A DNA stretch of 15,869 nt from an uncultured Phycisphaerales bacterium (GTDB taxonomy: Bacteria > Planctomycetota > Phycisphaerae > UBA1845 > CAIVHJ01), in the NCBI GenBank assembly GCA_903905665.1, contig CAIVHJ010000392.1, forward strand, positions 1-15,869, written 5' to 3'. Made by a program: the position numbers and the translations under genes. This document shows, one piece after another, positions 7,493 through 14,710 of this stretch (its first letter is position 1; the number at the start of each line of letters is the position of its first letter). The notes under the pieces were generated by a model that did no database searches, had not been told where the DNA came from, and worked only from the letters and a program-made list of their open reading frames with translations.

Positions 7493-9079
7493 ATGAGATT
7501 GAGTCGAATTTTTCAGGTCTCCCTCGCTTCCAAGTGCCAAATCCTTTTTGGCATCGCCGTGATCATCATCATCACAACCGCCCTAGTGGTCCCGTGGGTT
7601 TATATGGGATTCCTCGTCGAAGAACTGAATGTCAACCAAGCCAAGCAGGCGGCGCTCACGGTCCAGTCCACCTACCACCCGCAAACTCAAGACTGGGCGT
7701 TCGTTCAGGCCAACTTGAACGCCGACTGGCCGACACTCTCACGCGAATTGGGCCTGACCGAAACCACCCCCCGATTGATCTACGTAGGCGGGTGCGATGC
7801 CGAAACGATTCCAACACAAGTCGATCCATTCGAACAGGAAGCCATCGAACAGCTCTGCCGTCATCCCACGCGCAACGAAGCCCAGAAAACGGAATACCTC
7901 ATCGGACGCGGCGGGTTGACCCACTATGCCATGGCGATCCGCGACAGCGACCTGAGAGACCCCCGGTCCAATTTGCTCGGGATCATATCCGTCCGACTCG
8001 TCTCCAGTCTGGAACTGTACAACCTGTACCAGATTGTCATGATCGGCGCCGCGCTCGTCGCCGGAATGCTGGCCATCGTCGTCTTCTATCTCATCACCCA
8101 ATATTTGATCCTCTCCCCGGTCCGCGATCTCAAGGGCGTCGCTCAGCGCATCGTCTCGGGTGAGATTTCATTGCGATCCCATATCCAGACCGGCGACGAA
8201 TTCGAGGAACTCGGTGAAGCCTTCAACGAAATGCTCGCTCACCTCAATGCTTCTCAGGAAGAACTCCGCAAAATGAACAAATCCCTCGACATCAAACTGG
8301 GGGAACTGGCCGAAACCAACGTGTCGCTCTTTGAGGCCAACCGTCTCAAAAGCGAATTCCTCGCCAACGTCAGCCACGAACTACGAACCCCCCTCACCTC
8401 CATCATCGGATTTGCCGAACTGCTGCGCGATGCCGGCAACGCCCCAGAACAAGCCGATCCCGGAAAAATCCGACGCTTCTGCAACAACATCCTCGTCAGT
8501 GGACGAATGCTGCTCGACATCATCAACGACCTGCTCGACCTCGCCAAAATCGAAGCCGGCAAAATGGAGCTGCACCGGACGAAATTCCCGCTGGCCGACA
8601 TCTGCGAAGCCGTCATCGACTTCACACGACCCCTCGTCGATAAGAAAAAACTCCTCGTCACGCTCCAACTGCCCGAACCACCTCCCGTCATGCAGTCCGA
8701 CGCCGGAAAAATTCAGCAGATTTTTTACAACCTCATCAGCAACGCCATCAAATTCACTCCTCCCGAAGGCCACATCGACGTGACTGTCGAAATGGATGAT
8801 CCGGACACCGTCTGCCTTCACGTCAAAGACACCGGACCCGGAATCGCCGAAGAAAAAATCGAGCAAATTTTTGAAAAATTTCACCAGCTCGACAGCTCGG
8901 TCACTCGCGAATACGGCGGAACCGGACTCGGCCTCGCCATTAGTCGCGATCTGGCCGCCATGCTCGGCGGAACCATCTCCGTCAACAGCAAACCGGATCA
9001 GGGCGCGGAGTTCATCGTCCGCCTTCCTCTTCAGGCCCCCAGTCGGTCGGAAACGATCCTCAGGCCCCGCCTGACATGA
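7493..9079 (+). CDS. Orphan membrane sensor histidine kinase
   Basis: Two-component sensor kinase, 528 residues from the ATG at 7493. Domains in order are membrane segment 1 (about 17-40), an extracytoplasmic sensor region (about 41-178) that I cannot assign to a named family, membrane segment 2 (about 179-205), HAMP (about 206-258), a coiled-coil linker, HisKA with phospho-accepting His295 (ANVSHELRTPL), and HATPase with N-box Asn417 (NLISNAIKFT), G1 box from Asp446 (DTGPGIA), F box (FEKFHQLD) and G2 box at 475-483 (GGTGLGLAI). All motifs needed for activity are present. The gene starts 35 bases after the M48 stop, with no good ribosome site at the ATG. A TTG at 7454-7456 overlaps the M48 stop codon and is an alternative coupled start adding 13 residues. 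No response regulator lies in the window, so its partner must be encoded elsewhere. Confidence 0.93.
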   Translation: MRLSRIFQVSLASKCQILFGIAVIIIITTALVVPWVYMGFLVEELNVNQAKQAALTVQSTYHPQTQDWAFVQANLNADWPTLSRELGLTETTPRLIYVGGCDAETIPTQVDPFEQEAIEQLCRHPTRNEAQKTEYLIGRGGLTHYAMAIRDSDLRDPRSNLLGIISVRLVSSLELYNLYQIVMIGAALVAGMLAIVVFYLITQYLILSPVRDLKGVAQRIVSGEISLRSHIQTGDEFEELGEAFNEMLAHLNASQEELRKMNKSLDIKLGELAETNVSLFEANRLKSEFLANVSHELRTPLTSIIGFAELLRDAGNAPEQADPGKIRRFCNNILVSGRMLLDIINDLLDLAKIEAGKMELHRTKFPLADICEAVIDFTRPLVDKKKLLVTLQLPEPPPVMQSDAGKIQQIFYNLISNAIKFTPPEGHIDVTVEMDDPDTVCLHVKDTGPGIAEEKIEQIFEKFHQLDSSVTREYGGTGLGLAISRDLAAMLGGTISVNSKPDQGAEFIVRLPLQAPSRSETILRPRLT

Positions 9080-9171
9080 GTTTCTACTTGACGGCCGATA
9101 TCCCCGCGCTTCAGGCCGAGACTGAATCTCTATTTCGCTTGAGTACCTCATCCAAGATCGTAAAAACCAAT

Positions 9172-10059
9172 TCAGATCAAACAGGCATGCAGAAACTGCG
9201 ACTGTTCAGAAATGGAGCGTTCGTCGATCCCCCACGCAAACCGATGAGTCGCATCGCACAGGCGGTAAAGGCGACCCAGAGATTCAAAGTCCTTTTCAAC
9301 CTTGTGCGGTTCGCCGATCCACAAAACTCCGCGAGGAACACAACACTGCAACGCAAGCATGACGTGATCCTCCCATCCTCCTCCCACGATCCACGGAACA
9401 CCCTGGCGGGGTGTAGATTCGGTTTCAGCAGGTTGCAACACCGCACCGCGAATCCGTTTGTCCATCGCCATAACGGCGGCGGCAATCTGAACGCTCTCAC
9501 CGGCGGCGTAAAGTCCCACCGTCTCCACGGCATAATCCACATGAGATTCGATGTAATCAATCAACCGAATGCAGTCCAGGACGCAACTGCCCAGATAGGT
9601 TCTGCCCACGCGCAGATATTCGGCTGCCGGATCATCCGTCGCGCGACCGGATTGCATCACGGCTGCGCGGCTGGGAATCGAAAAGACACAACTTCCCTGC
9701 GCCGTCAGATCCGCAACGAGGGCGCAGTCGTCGGTTCTCCCTTCTTCCAGCCACACCACACATTCGTGGTTCCAGGCTGTCGTTGGAGAGTGTACCCGCA
9801 AAGGAATCCAAACGCGGTTCTCCGTTTCCAGAAATCCGCTCTTCGAATTTCGTTCGGGTTGAAAATACGGCGGGCGATACACTGCGGACCAGTGAAGCAA
9901 CAGGGCGTCGCGAAGATAGGCGATCTGAGTCTGCTGCCACGTCCATAACTGCTCCGGCGTCTGCGCCGAACAGCGAAACTGCTCCGCCAGTTCACGATGC
10001 AATCGTTCGAGTTGCTCGGTCAGGGACGATTGGCTTCGATCGGTCACGGCAAACGGCAT
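9172..10059 (-). CDS. Alpha/beta-hydrolase-like protein, nucleophile apparently missing
   Basis: It has 295 residues. The stretch from about 147 to 210 looks like the acetyl-xylan-esterase or dienelactone-hydrolase type of alpha/beta hydrolase: GRTYLGSCVLDCIRLIDYIES, then an elbow-like strand-turn-helix VGLYAAGESV at 181-190, then AVMAMDKRI. At the elbow a G-x-S-x-G motif is expected, but the turn reads Y-A-A-G-E-S, so the usual serine is not in place. The protein may be a non-catalytic or altered relative. The first 100 residues are helical and contain several Trp residues, and I see no signal peptide. Its ATG lies 16 bases inside the 3' end of the HAD gene, and it is last in the ugd run. 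The family assignment is moderate; the function is unknown. Confidence 0.75.
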   Translation of the reverse strand: MPFAVTDRSQSSLTEQLERLHRELAEQFRCSAQTPEQLWTWQQTQIAYLRDALLLHWSAVYRPPYFQPERNSKSGFLETENRVWIPLRVHSPTTAWNHECVVWLEEGRTDDCALVADLTAQGSCVFSIPSRAAVMQSGRATDDPAAEYLRVGRTYLGSCVLDCIRLIDYIESHVDYAVETVGLYAAGESVQIAAAVMAMDKRIRGAVLQPAETESTPRQGVPWIVGGGWEDHVMLALQCCVPRGVLWIGEPHKVEKDFESLGRLYRLCDATHRFAWGIDERSISEQSQFLHACLI

Positions 10060-10694
10060 CCTTTTCTCGGAATGAGTTCGAGCAAACCACGGATCACCCG
10101 ATGGGCCTGGTTCAACTTCTCGACGGCGTGCGACCCGCTCAACGCCACTGCCAACATCCCCGCCGCTCTCGCCGCCTCAATCCCCGCAGGAGCGTCCTCG
10201 ACCACCTGACAATCGGCGGGCGGAACGTTCAACCGCCGGGCCGCCGTCAAAAACACCTCCGGATTCGGCTTGCCTACCGTGACGTCCTCGGCGCTGACGA
10301 AACTCTTGAACCGCGACGCCACACCCATCTCGTTCACGATCAAATCGATGTTGGCACGAGGAGTGGACGACCCGATCGCCAAACTGTACCCGTTTTCGTG
10401 ATAATACTGCACCACTTCGACCGCCCCGGGCATCACCGGCACACGACCTTTGACCATCTCCCGAAAAATCTCCTCCTTGCGATCTCCCAGTCGTTTCAAC
10501 TCGGCACCGGAACGTCCGTTCCCGAAAAAACGCGGAATGATGTCCTGATTCCGCAACCCAAATGCACCGGCCATCTTGTCTTCCGGAACGTCGATACCGA
10601 GTTCCTTTCCGAGCATCCGCCAACTCGTCAAATGATCCGCCGCCGAATCCACCAGCACGCCGTCCAGATCAAAAATAATCGCCGTAATCGGCAT
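10044..10694 (-). CDS. HAD-superfamily phosphatase, beta-phosphoglucomutase-like
   Basis: HAD subfamily I hydrolase or mutase of 216 residues, acting on a small phosphorylated substrate in the cytoplasm. Motif I is FDLDGVLVDS (nucleophile Asp9, acid/base Asp11), motif II is GSSTP at 108-112, motif III has Lys142 (GKPNPEVF), and motif IV is VEDAPAG (Glu166, Asp167). The helical cap at about 17-85 has the FGLRNQDIIPRFFG stretch typical of beta-phosphoglucomutase and sugar-phosphate phosphatase relatives. I cannot choose between mutase and phosphatase from sequence alone. I chose the ATG at 10692-10694 because AAAGGA precedes it by 6 bases and it begins directly before motif I. The frame runs 36 codons further upstream, but only into the end of ugd. 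It starts 10 bases after the ugd stop and overlaps the next gene by 16 bases. Confidence 0.92.
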   Translation of the reverse strand: MPITAIIFDLDGVLVDSAADHLTSWRMLGKELGIDVPEDKMAGAFGLRNQDIIPRFFGNGRSGAELKRLGDRKEEIFREMVKGRVPVMPGAVEVVQYYHENGYSLAIGSSTPRANIDLIVNEMGVASRFKSFVSAEDVTVGKPNPEVFLTAARRLNVPPADCQVVEDAPAGIEAARAAGMLAVALSGSHAVEKLNQAHRVIRGLLELIPRKGCRLP

Positions 10695-10704
10695 GACGGT
10701 CCTT

Positions 10705-12030
10705 TCATGGTTCCATCTGATTCGTCGTGACGGGCCGACCGATCGGATAATGCTCAAAACCATACCGTCGCATCGTGGCGGGATCGTACAAATTACGCCC
10801 ATCGAAGATAATCGGTTGCCGCATCAGCTCCTTGAGTCGTTTGAAATCCGGACTTCGAAATTCGTTCCACTCCGTCACCACCACCAGCGCCTCGCTCCCC
10901 CGCGCCATTTCATAGGCATCGTCCCCAAACACGAATTTGTTTTGATACGCTTTCGCCAGATTGGGCAGCGATTGCGGATCGTGAACCCGCAACTTCGCTC
11001 CCGCAGCCAATAAACGGTCGATCAACGCAATCGCAGGCGCCTCGCGAATGTCGTCGGTCTTGGGCTTGAACGACACCCCCCAGATCGCGATGTGACGGTC
11101 CCGAAGTTTCCCGTCGAACCGCCGATGAATCTTCTCATACAACACGTGCTTCTGACTCTCGTTCACCTCGTGAACCGCCGTCAAAAGCCGACCCTCATAT
11201 CCCGCCTGACGCGCAAACGCCACCAACGCCTGAACGTCCTTCGGAAAACAACTCCCACCGTATCCGCATCCGGGATATAAAAACTGAAATCCAATCCGCG
11301 AATCCGTCCCGATCCCGACTCGGACCTCATCCACGTCGATTCCAAGCGGTTCGCAAATATTGGCAATTTCGTTGATGAAACTGATTCGAGCCGCCAAACA
11401 GGAGTTCGCAGCATATTTGGTCATCTCGGCTGCGCGGCGGCTCATGATCAGGATCGGCCGTTGATTTCGCACAAACGGCAAGTGCAATTCTCGCAGGATT
11501 TCCGCCGCCGCCCGATCCTCCGCGCCGATGACCACCCGATCGGGCTTGAGAAAATCGTCGATCGCGGAACCTTCCTTCAAAAACTCAGGATTGCTCACCA
11601 CCACTACCCGATGCCGAGTACAACCCCGCATGATCTGCTCGACGTGTTCGTTCGTCCCCACCGGAACCGTACTCTTGACCACCACGATCGCTTCGTGATC
11701 CATCGCCCGCGCCGTTCGGCGGGCGGCTTCGTCAAGGACTGTCAGATCGGCCGATCCGTCCGGTTTCGGCGGCGTCCCCACCGCCAAAAATATCACCTCC
11801 CCGTGCTTCGCTCCCTCGTCCACGTCGGTCGTAAATCGCAACCGCCCCGCCCGCAGATTGCTTTTCAAAATGTCCGTCAGACCCGGCTCATAAATTGGGC
11901 TTTGACCCTTGTTAAGCATCTCCACTTTCTCGGCGTCGATGTCCACCCCCAGCACGTGGTTCCCTGTATCCGCAAAACACACGCCCGTGACCAACCCGAC
12001 GTATCCCGTTCCAACCACGGTGAGCCGCAT
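10705..12030 (-). CDS. ugd: UDP-glucose 6-dehydrogenase
   Basis: It oxidises UDP-glucose to UDP-glucuronate with two NAD+, supplying uronic acids and derived sugars for surface polysaccharide. The 441 residues match the bacterial family length. Visible features are the N-terminal Rossmann motif GTGYVG (7-12), VKSTVPVGT, NPEFLKEGSAI with the catalytic-region glutamate, the KYAANS stretch carrying the conserved Lys-Asn pair, and the catalytic loop YPGCGYGGSCFPKD with nucleophile Cys261. The C-terminal NAD-side domain includes WGVSFKPKTDDIREAPA. The related GDP-mannose dehydrogenase is possible but less likely. A ribosome site GGGAG lies 7-8 bases before the ATG. It is the first gene of a three-gene run with the HAD and hydrolase-like genes, from its own promoter. 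Confidence 0.95.
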   Translation of the reverse strand: MRLTVVGTGYVGLVTGVCFADTGNHVLGVDIDAEKVEMLNKGQSPIYEPGLTDILKSNLRAGRLRFTTDVDEGAKHGEVIFLAVGTPPKPDGSADLTVLDEAARRTARAMDHEAIVVVKSTVPVGTNEHVEQIMRGCTRHRVVVVSNPEFLKEGSAIDDFLKPDRVVIGAEDRAAAEILRELHLPFVRNQRPILIMSRRAAEMTKYAANSCLAARISFINEIANICEPLGIDVDEVRVGIGTDSRIGFQFLYPGCGYGGSCFPKDVQALVAFARQAGYEGRLLTAVHEVNESQKHVLYEKIHRRFDGKLRDRHIAIWGVSFKPKTDDIREAPAIALIDRLLAAGAKLRVHDPQSLPNLAKAYQNKFVFGDDAYEMARGSEALVVVTEWNEFRSPDFKRLKELMRQPIIFDGRNLYDPATMRRYGFEHYPIGRPVTTNQMEP

Positions 12031-12050
12031 GAATCATCTCCCAAACTTAA

Positions 12051-12125
12051 AGCCCATCCCAATTACCCCCCTCCCTATCACGTTTGAAGCCGATCTCAAT
12101 CACTCCCCTCCCTGAAAGGGAGAGG
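12051..12125. repeat. Imperfect 27-base direct repeat plus hairpin in the ugd leader
   Basis: Bases 12051-12077 and 12088-12114 match at 22 of 27 positions; both end in a CCCCTCCCT-like block. The second copy runs into a hairpin with arms 12105-12113 and 12117-12125 around a GAA loop (8 of 9 pairs), followed by a GGTTGGGGGAGGG tract. Together this resembles the C/G-rich palindromic intergenic repeats scattered through many bacterial genomes. It lies between the predicted ugd promoter and its start codon, so it would be in the mRNA leader. Confidence 0.6.
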
Positions 12126-12152
12126 TTGGGGGAGGGTCGCAGTCCCAGCCGC

Positions 12153-12181
12153 ATCATACTCCCATTCAGATCATTCGTGAA
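12153..12181 (-). promoter_or_regulatory. Predicted sigma-70-type promoter of ugd
   Basis: On the minus strand TTCACG (12176-12181) and TATGAT (12153-12158) are separated by exactly 17 bases; they match the -35 and -10 consensus at 4 and 5 of 6 positions. The leader to the ugd ATG would be about 115 bases and includes the direct repeat and hairpin. Confidence 0.5.
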
Positions 12182-12256
12182 GTTGAACAACCCTCGTAGA
12201 AACGGTCTCGTCCACCCCTCTCTCAGATATGCTGGAAGTCATTCAGAATTCATACT

Positions 12257-12832
12257 TCATTGTTCATCTTCGAAATAAGGCCGCGCGTGCGCGCGAATCA
12301 CCTGCAAAACATTGTATTTGATGCGATAGACTTGATCCGGGGTCAGGCGACAGACTTCGACAATTTTGCTCACCGGCCAACCGTCAATCACGGCGAGTTG
12401 AAAAACCCGATAATCCTCCTCCGAAACCTGCATCTTTGCCTGCTGCACGCAGTAATTCAGGACTTCGCTTTGCCAAATTTTTTCCCACGCAGGGTCCTGT
12501 TCCTGCGCCACGTCCGGCGTTCGAGCCATCTGCGACGGACTCACCAATTCCGTGCGACGATCACGGAGCAAATGGAACACCTTGTGATACACCAACTTCC
12601 TCAACCAACTCTTGAATTTGCCTTTGCTCGCCTCATATCGAAACCGAGCAAACTGATTCACGAGATCATGAAGGCAGACGGCGACGATTTCTTCCGCATC
12701 GGTAACGGCGAGACCGCATTGGCGACAATACCGATGGATCAACGGGCGGTACAGATCGTAAAACTCCTGCCACGCCACTTGATCACGTGGATCCTTCATT
12801 CGCTCCAGCAAACTGTATCGCGTACTCCACAT
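12257..12832 (-). CDS. ECF-type RNA polymerase sigma factor
   Basis: Alternative sigma factor of 191 residues that would direct RNA polymerase to a particular promoter set. Region 2 covers about 20-93 (WQEFYDLYRPLIHRYC, DAEEIV, FKSWLRKLVYHKVFHLLRDRR) and region 4 covers about 125-183. Region 4 ends in a helix-turn-helix (DGWPVSKIVEVCRLTPDQVY); the 30-residue linker is Pro/Gln/Glu-rich. This two-region layout without region 1 or 3 is the ECF pattern, and the sequence style matches sigma factors common in planctomycetes. The ATG is preceded by a poor ribosome site (AGGGCGG directly adjacent). No anti-sigma factor gene flanks it, so control may be through another protein, a kinase or its own expression. 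It is transcribed away from the prepilin-like gene. Confidence 0.92.
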   Translation of the reverse strand: MWSTRYSLLERMKDPRDQVAWQEFYDLYRPLIHRYCRQCGLAVTDAEEIVAVCLHDLVNQFARFRYEASKGKFKSWLRKLVYHKVFHLLRDRRTELVSPSQMARTPDVAQEQDPAWEKIWQSEVLNYCVQQAKMQVSEEDYRVFQLAVIDGWPVSKIVEVCRLTPDQVYRIKYNVLQVIRAHARPYFEDEQ

Positions 12833-13242
12833 CCGCCCTGTAAAACCTCATCTTGACTGGCGATCTCCACCCGACACCATACCTCAATCCACATCGTACC
12901 GGACCCCGAGGATTCGTTGCTCACCTGATTGTAGGACTCCGGGCGGCGTACGATCCAGTGACATTATGCTGCGTTGGTCCTCGACAGACTCATCGTCGCA
13001 CAAACCCACCTCGTAGATTATATCAATCCACGTGTGCCCAACGACATAACTTCTTTCGCTGAAACGAGTTAAAATTTTTATTCGGATTTTCGGAGATTTT
13101 GCATGTTCGTGGGAAACTATCATTGCCTCACCCAAGGGATCATGTTATGGTGCATAACTCCTTGGGCTTGAACGGGCGGCGGAATTGCCTGCCCCGTGCC
13201 GGCAAATTGGAATCAAGAGATTTTTTATTCGGAGGTAAGTCC
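12833..13242. promoter_or_regulatory. 410-base divergent regulatory region, sigma factor / prepilin-like gene
   Basis: No gene is convincing here. A perfect TATAAT lies on the minus strand at 13017-13022, about 185 bases before the sigma factor, with no good -35. TAAAAT lies on the plus strand at 13070-13075 inside an AT-rich stretch, again without a good -35. If used, it would give a prepilin leader of about 160 bases containing the two hairpins at 13131-13205. Confidence 0.45.
13131..13166 (+). promoter_or_regulatory. Two-storey hairpin in the prepilin-like gene leader
   Basis: Outer arms CCCAAGG (13131-13137) and CCTTGGG (13160-13166) are perfect over 7 bases. Inside them GTTATG (13144-13149) and CATAAC (13153-13158) close a GTG triloop over 6 more bases. 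A six-base bulge is on the 5' side and one base on the 3' side. No T-run follows, so this is not an ordinary terminator. A smaller stem follows downstream (TTGCC 13185-13189 with GGCAA 13201-13205). I match it to no riboswitch class known to me. Confidence 0.5.
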
Positions 13243-14313
13243 ATGTTTTATCAACGGTTTGGAAAAAAAGGATTCACTTTGATCGAACTTCTGGTGGTGG
13301 TCGCGATCATTGCGTTGTTGATTGCGATCTTGCTGCCGAGTTTGGGCCGGGCGCGCGAAGCATCCAAGCGCGGGATGTGCGCCACCAACATCAAGGGCAT
13401 TGTCGGCGCCTGCAAAACCTACGCCATGGACAACAAGGACCAGTGGCCGACGGTCGGATCCTCCCGTGGGATGGCGGCGACGGGGACGAGTGCCGTTCTG
13501 CCCCTCAAGTGCATGGGGGGAGTCACGGCTCTCGCTCGGAATGAAGATAGCCGATCCGTTCCCTTTTCCGATCCGAACCAGTCCAAGTATAGCAACGTTT
13601 TTCCTTCTCGTGCTTTGTGGGTGCTGGTTCGCGGCGGGCAAAGCGGCGCCAAAAACTTCATCTGTCCCAGCAGCGAAGACACCGCGGATGATACGCCGGA
13701 CGTTCAGACTTACTATGATTTTCGAGGATACGGTTATCTCAGCTACGGCTATCAAATGCCTTTCTATACGAGCTTAAACAGTTGTGTTGCACGCGAAAAC
13801 ATGGATCAGCGAATGGTCCTGCTGGGAGACAAAGGTCCGCAATTCTATGCAAACGCAGCTGCCCCCGCGGTTCTCAGTGTGCCCCCCCCAACGAACCCGC
13901 CGACGGTCATCGGGTATAATTCCATGTACTATCTGGTGGGCGCGGGTCCATCCCTGGCTATGGGTAATCTTCCTCCTGGTGGTGGTAACGGGGTCATTTA
14001 TGCCGATCAGTGGGGTGCGAATCTAGCGACCGATCTTTCTTTGCTCAAACCGCTGAATTCTCCCAATCATGCCAAAGGAGAGGGACAAAACATCGCTCGC
14101 GTCGATGGAAGCGCGGAGTTCGTGAAAACCCCCTGTGCCGGCATTGATCGTGATAACATCTATACCCTGATGCGACCTTCTTATGCAGGCCTTGCCCTTC
14201 CGGGAACTATTTGGTCCGGATACTATCCCGGGGCATCCTCTCAAAACTACGGTTGTCCAGGTGTCATGGCGGGGAATGCTAGTTTCAATACCGATACGGT
14301 TCTGGTCCCGTGA
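13243..14313 (+). CDS. Prepilin-like protein with N-terminal methylation motif and H-X-DG motif
   Basis: Pseudopilin-like protein of 356 residues, expected to be cleaved by a prepilin peptidase and placed in or across the inner membrane. The N-terminus is a short basic leader ending KKG, cut before Phe11 in the type IV motif (G/FTLIELLVV), with Glu15 at the +5 position. It continues into a hydrophobic helix to about residue 32 and the LPSLGRAREASKR end typical of planctomycete members. The large C-terminal domain has CPSSED near 140 and a variant of the H-X9-DG motif with 11 residues between His276 and Asp288-Gly289. Such proteins occur in many copies in planctomycetes and are mostly of unknown function. 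The ATG has GGAGG 7 bases upstream, which decides the start over a longer frame. It is single-gene and ends before a strong terminator. Confidence 0.93.
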   Translation: MFYQRFGKKGFTLIELLVVVAIIALLIAILLPSLGRAREASKRGMCATNIKGIVGACKTYAMDNKDQWPTVGSSRGMAATGTSAVLPLKCMGGVTALARNEDSRSVPFSDPNQSKYSNVFPSRALWVLVRGGQSGAKNFICPSSEDTADDTPDVQTYYDFRGYGYLSYGYQMPFYTSLNSCVARENMDQRMVLLGDKGPQFYANAAAPAVLSVPPPTNPPTVIGYNSMYYLVGAGPSLAMGNLPPGGGNGVIYADQWGANLATDLSLLKPLNSPNHAKGEGQNIARVDGSAEFVKTPCAGIDRDNIYTLMRPSYAGLALPGTIWSGYYPGASSQNYGCPGVMAGNASFNTDTVLVP

Positions 14314-14367
14314 CGTACGCCGTCGCAGTGCAGGAACCGATGGATGCTCAAGAAAGAACTGTACCTT

Positions 14368-14409
14368 CCCCGAAGCCGATTGCGGAAAACGACTTCGGGG
14401 TTTTTCTTT
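14368..14409 (+). terminator. Strong intrinsic terminator of the prepilin-like gene
   Basis: A perfect 8-bp stem, CCCCGAAG (14368-14375) with CTTCGGGG (14393-14400), is followed directly by TTTTTCTTT. The 17-base loop can itself fold (CCG/CGG). It starts 55 bases after the stop codon. This is the clearest terminator in the window. Confidence 0.9.
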
Positions 14410-14427
14410 GGTCGGCCTTGAACGAAC

Positions 14428-14456
14428 TTGACGGGTATGCAGGGGCTGGATATTCT
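14428..14456 (+). promoter_or_regulatory. Predicted promoter of the tRNA-Phe gene
   Basis: TTGACG (14428-14433) and TATTCT (14451-14456) are spaced by 17 bases. The -35 matches the consensus at 5 of 6 and the -10 at 4 of 6. Transcription would start about 37 bases before the mature tRNA end, and it lies just after the prepilin terminator. Confidence 0.5.
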
Positions 14457-14499
14457 CACCCCACGGCTGTTTTTGCATGACGTGCAGACTCCTTCGGGC

Positions 14500-14565
<66 letters not shown>

Positions 14566-14572
<7 letters not shown>

Positions 14573-14614
14573 GTTCAGTTTCCTGCGTAAAATCACCCCA
14601 TTGGTCGGTTTTTT
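14566..14614 (+). terminator. Terminator-like stem shared with the tRNA 3' end
   Basis: CTGACCA (14566-14572, the 3' acceptor strand plus discriminator) can pair with TGGTCGG (14602-14608) over seven positions with one G-U pair, and TTTTTT follows directly. It has a 29-base loop. It competes with the tRNA fold, so it may act only on misfolded or nascent transcripts; chance is also possible. Confidence 0.3.
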
Positions 14615-14669
14615 GCATTTTGCACAGCGCATCGGATCAAAGCACGGCGGACCATGAACTTATCCCGCT

Positions 14670-14684
14670 CACGATCCTATCGTG
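14670..14684. promoter_or_regulatory. Operator-like palindrome upstream of the cysK promoter
   Basis: CACGATCCTATCGTG is a perfect 6-bp inverted repeat with a 3-base spacer. Its end reaches the place where a -35 hexamer for the downstream TATAAT would sit, so a protein bound here could block or help transcription. No known regulator site is matched. Confidence 0.35.
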
Positions 14685-14701
14685 TCCTGGAATCTTGGCC
14701 G

Positions 14702-14710
14702 TGTTATAAT
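14702..14710 (+). promoter_or_regulatory. Extended -10 promoter of cysK
   Basis: TGTTATAAT has a perfect TATAAT with the TG of an extended -10 element one base upstream. That can make up for the missing -35. The predicted transcript start near 14717 gives a leader of about 70 bases, which has a 7-bp inverted repeat: GCCGAGG (14716-14722) with CCTCGGC (14762-14768), ending 6 bases before the ribosome site. Confidence 0.6.

Noticed and set aside
8381..9151. 256-residue open frame antisense to the histidine kinase
   Set aside because: It mirrors the conserved kinase boxes on the other strand, and its Asp/Gly/Phe-rich translation is typical of such a shadow.
9080..9171. Possible terminator between the convergent kinase and hydrolase-like genes
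   Set aside because: Only a 5-bp stem (TTCAG 9110-9114 with CTGAA 9122-9126) and no proper T-run on either strand.
9783..10730. 315-residue plus-strand open frame opposite the hydrolase-like and HAD genes
   Set aside because: The HAD motifs are all in the minus-strand frame and the genes there show operon spacing; the plus frame has no motif.
12084..12278. Small open frame ending in a PLPERERLGEGR-like peptide
   Set aside because: This is the translation of the C/G-rich palindromic repeat, a known source of false genes.
12884..13135. 83-residue minus-strand open frame upstream of the sigma factor
   Set aside because: It starts with TTG without a ribosome site, has no recognisable motif and covers the probable promoter region.
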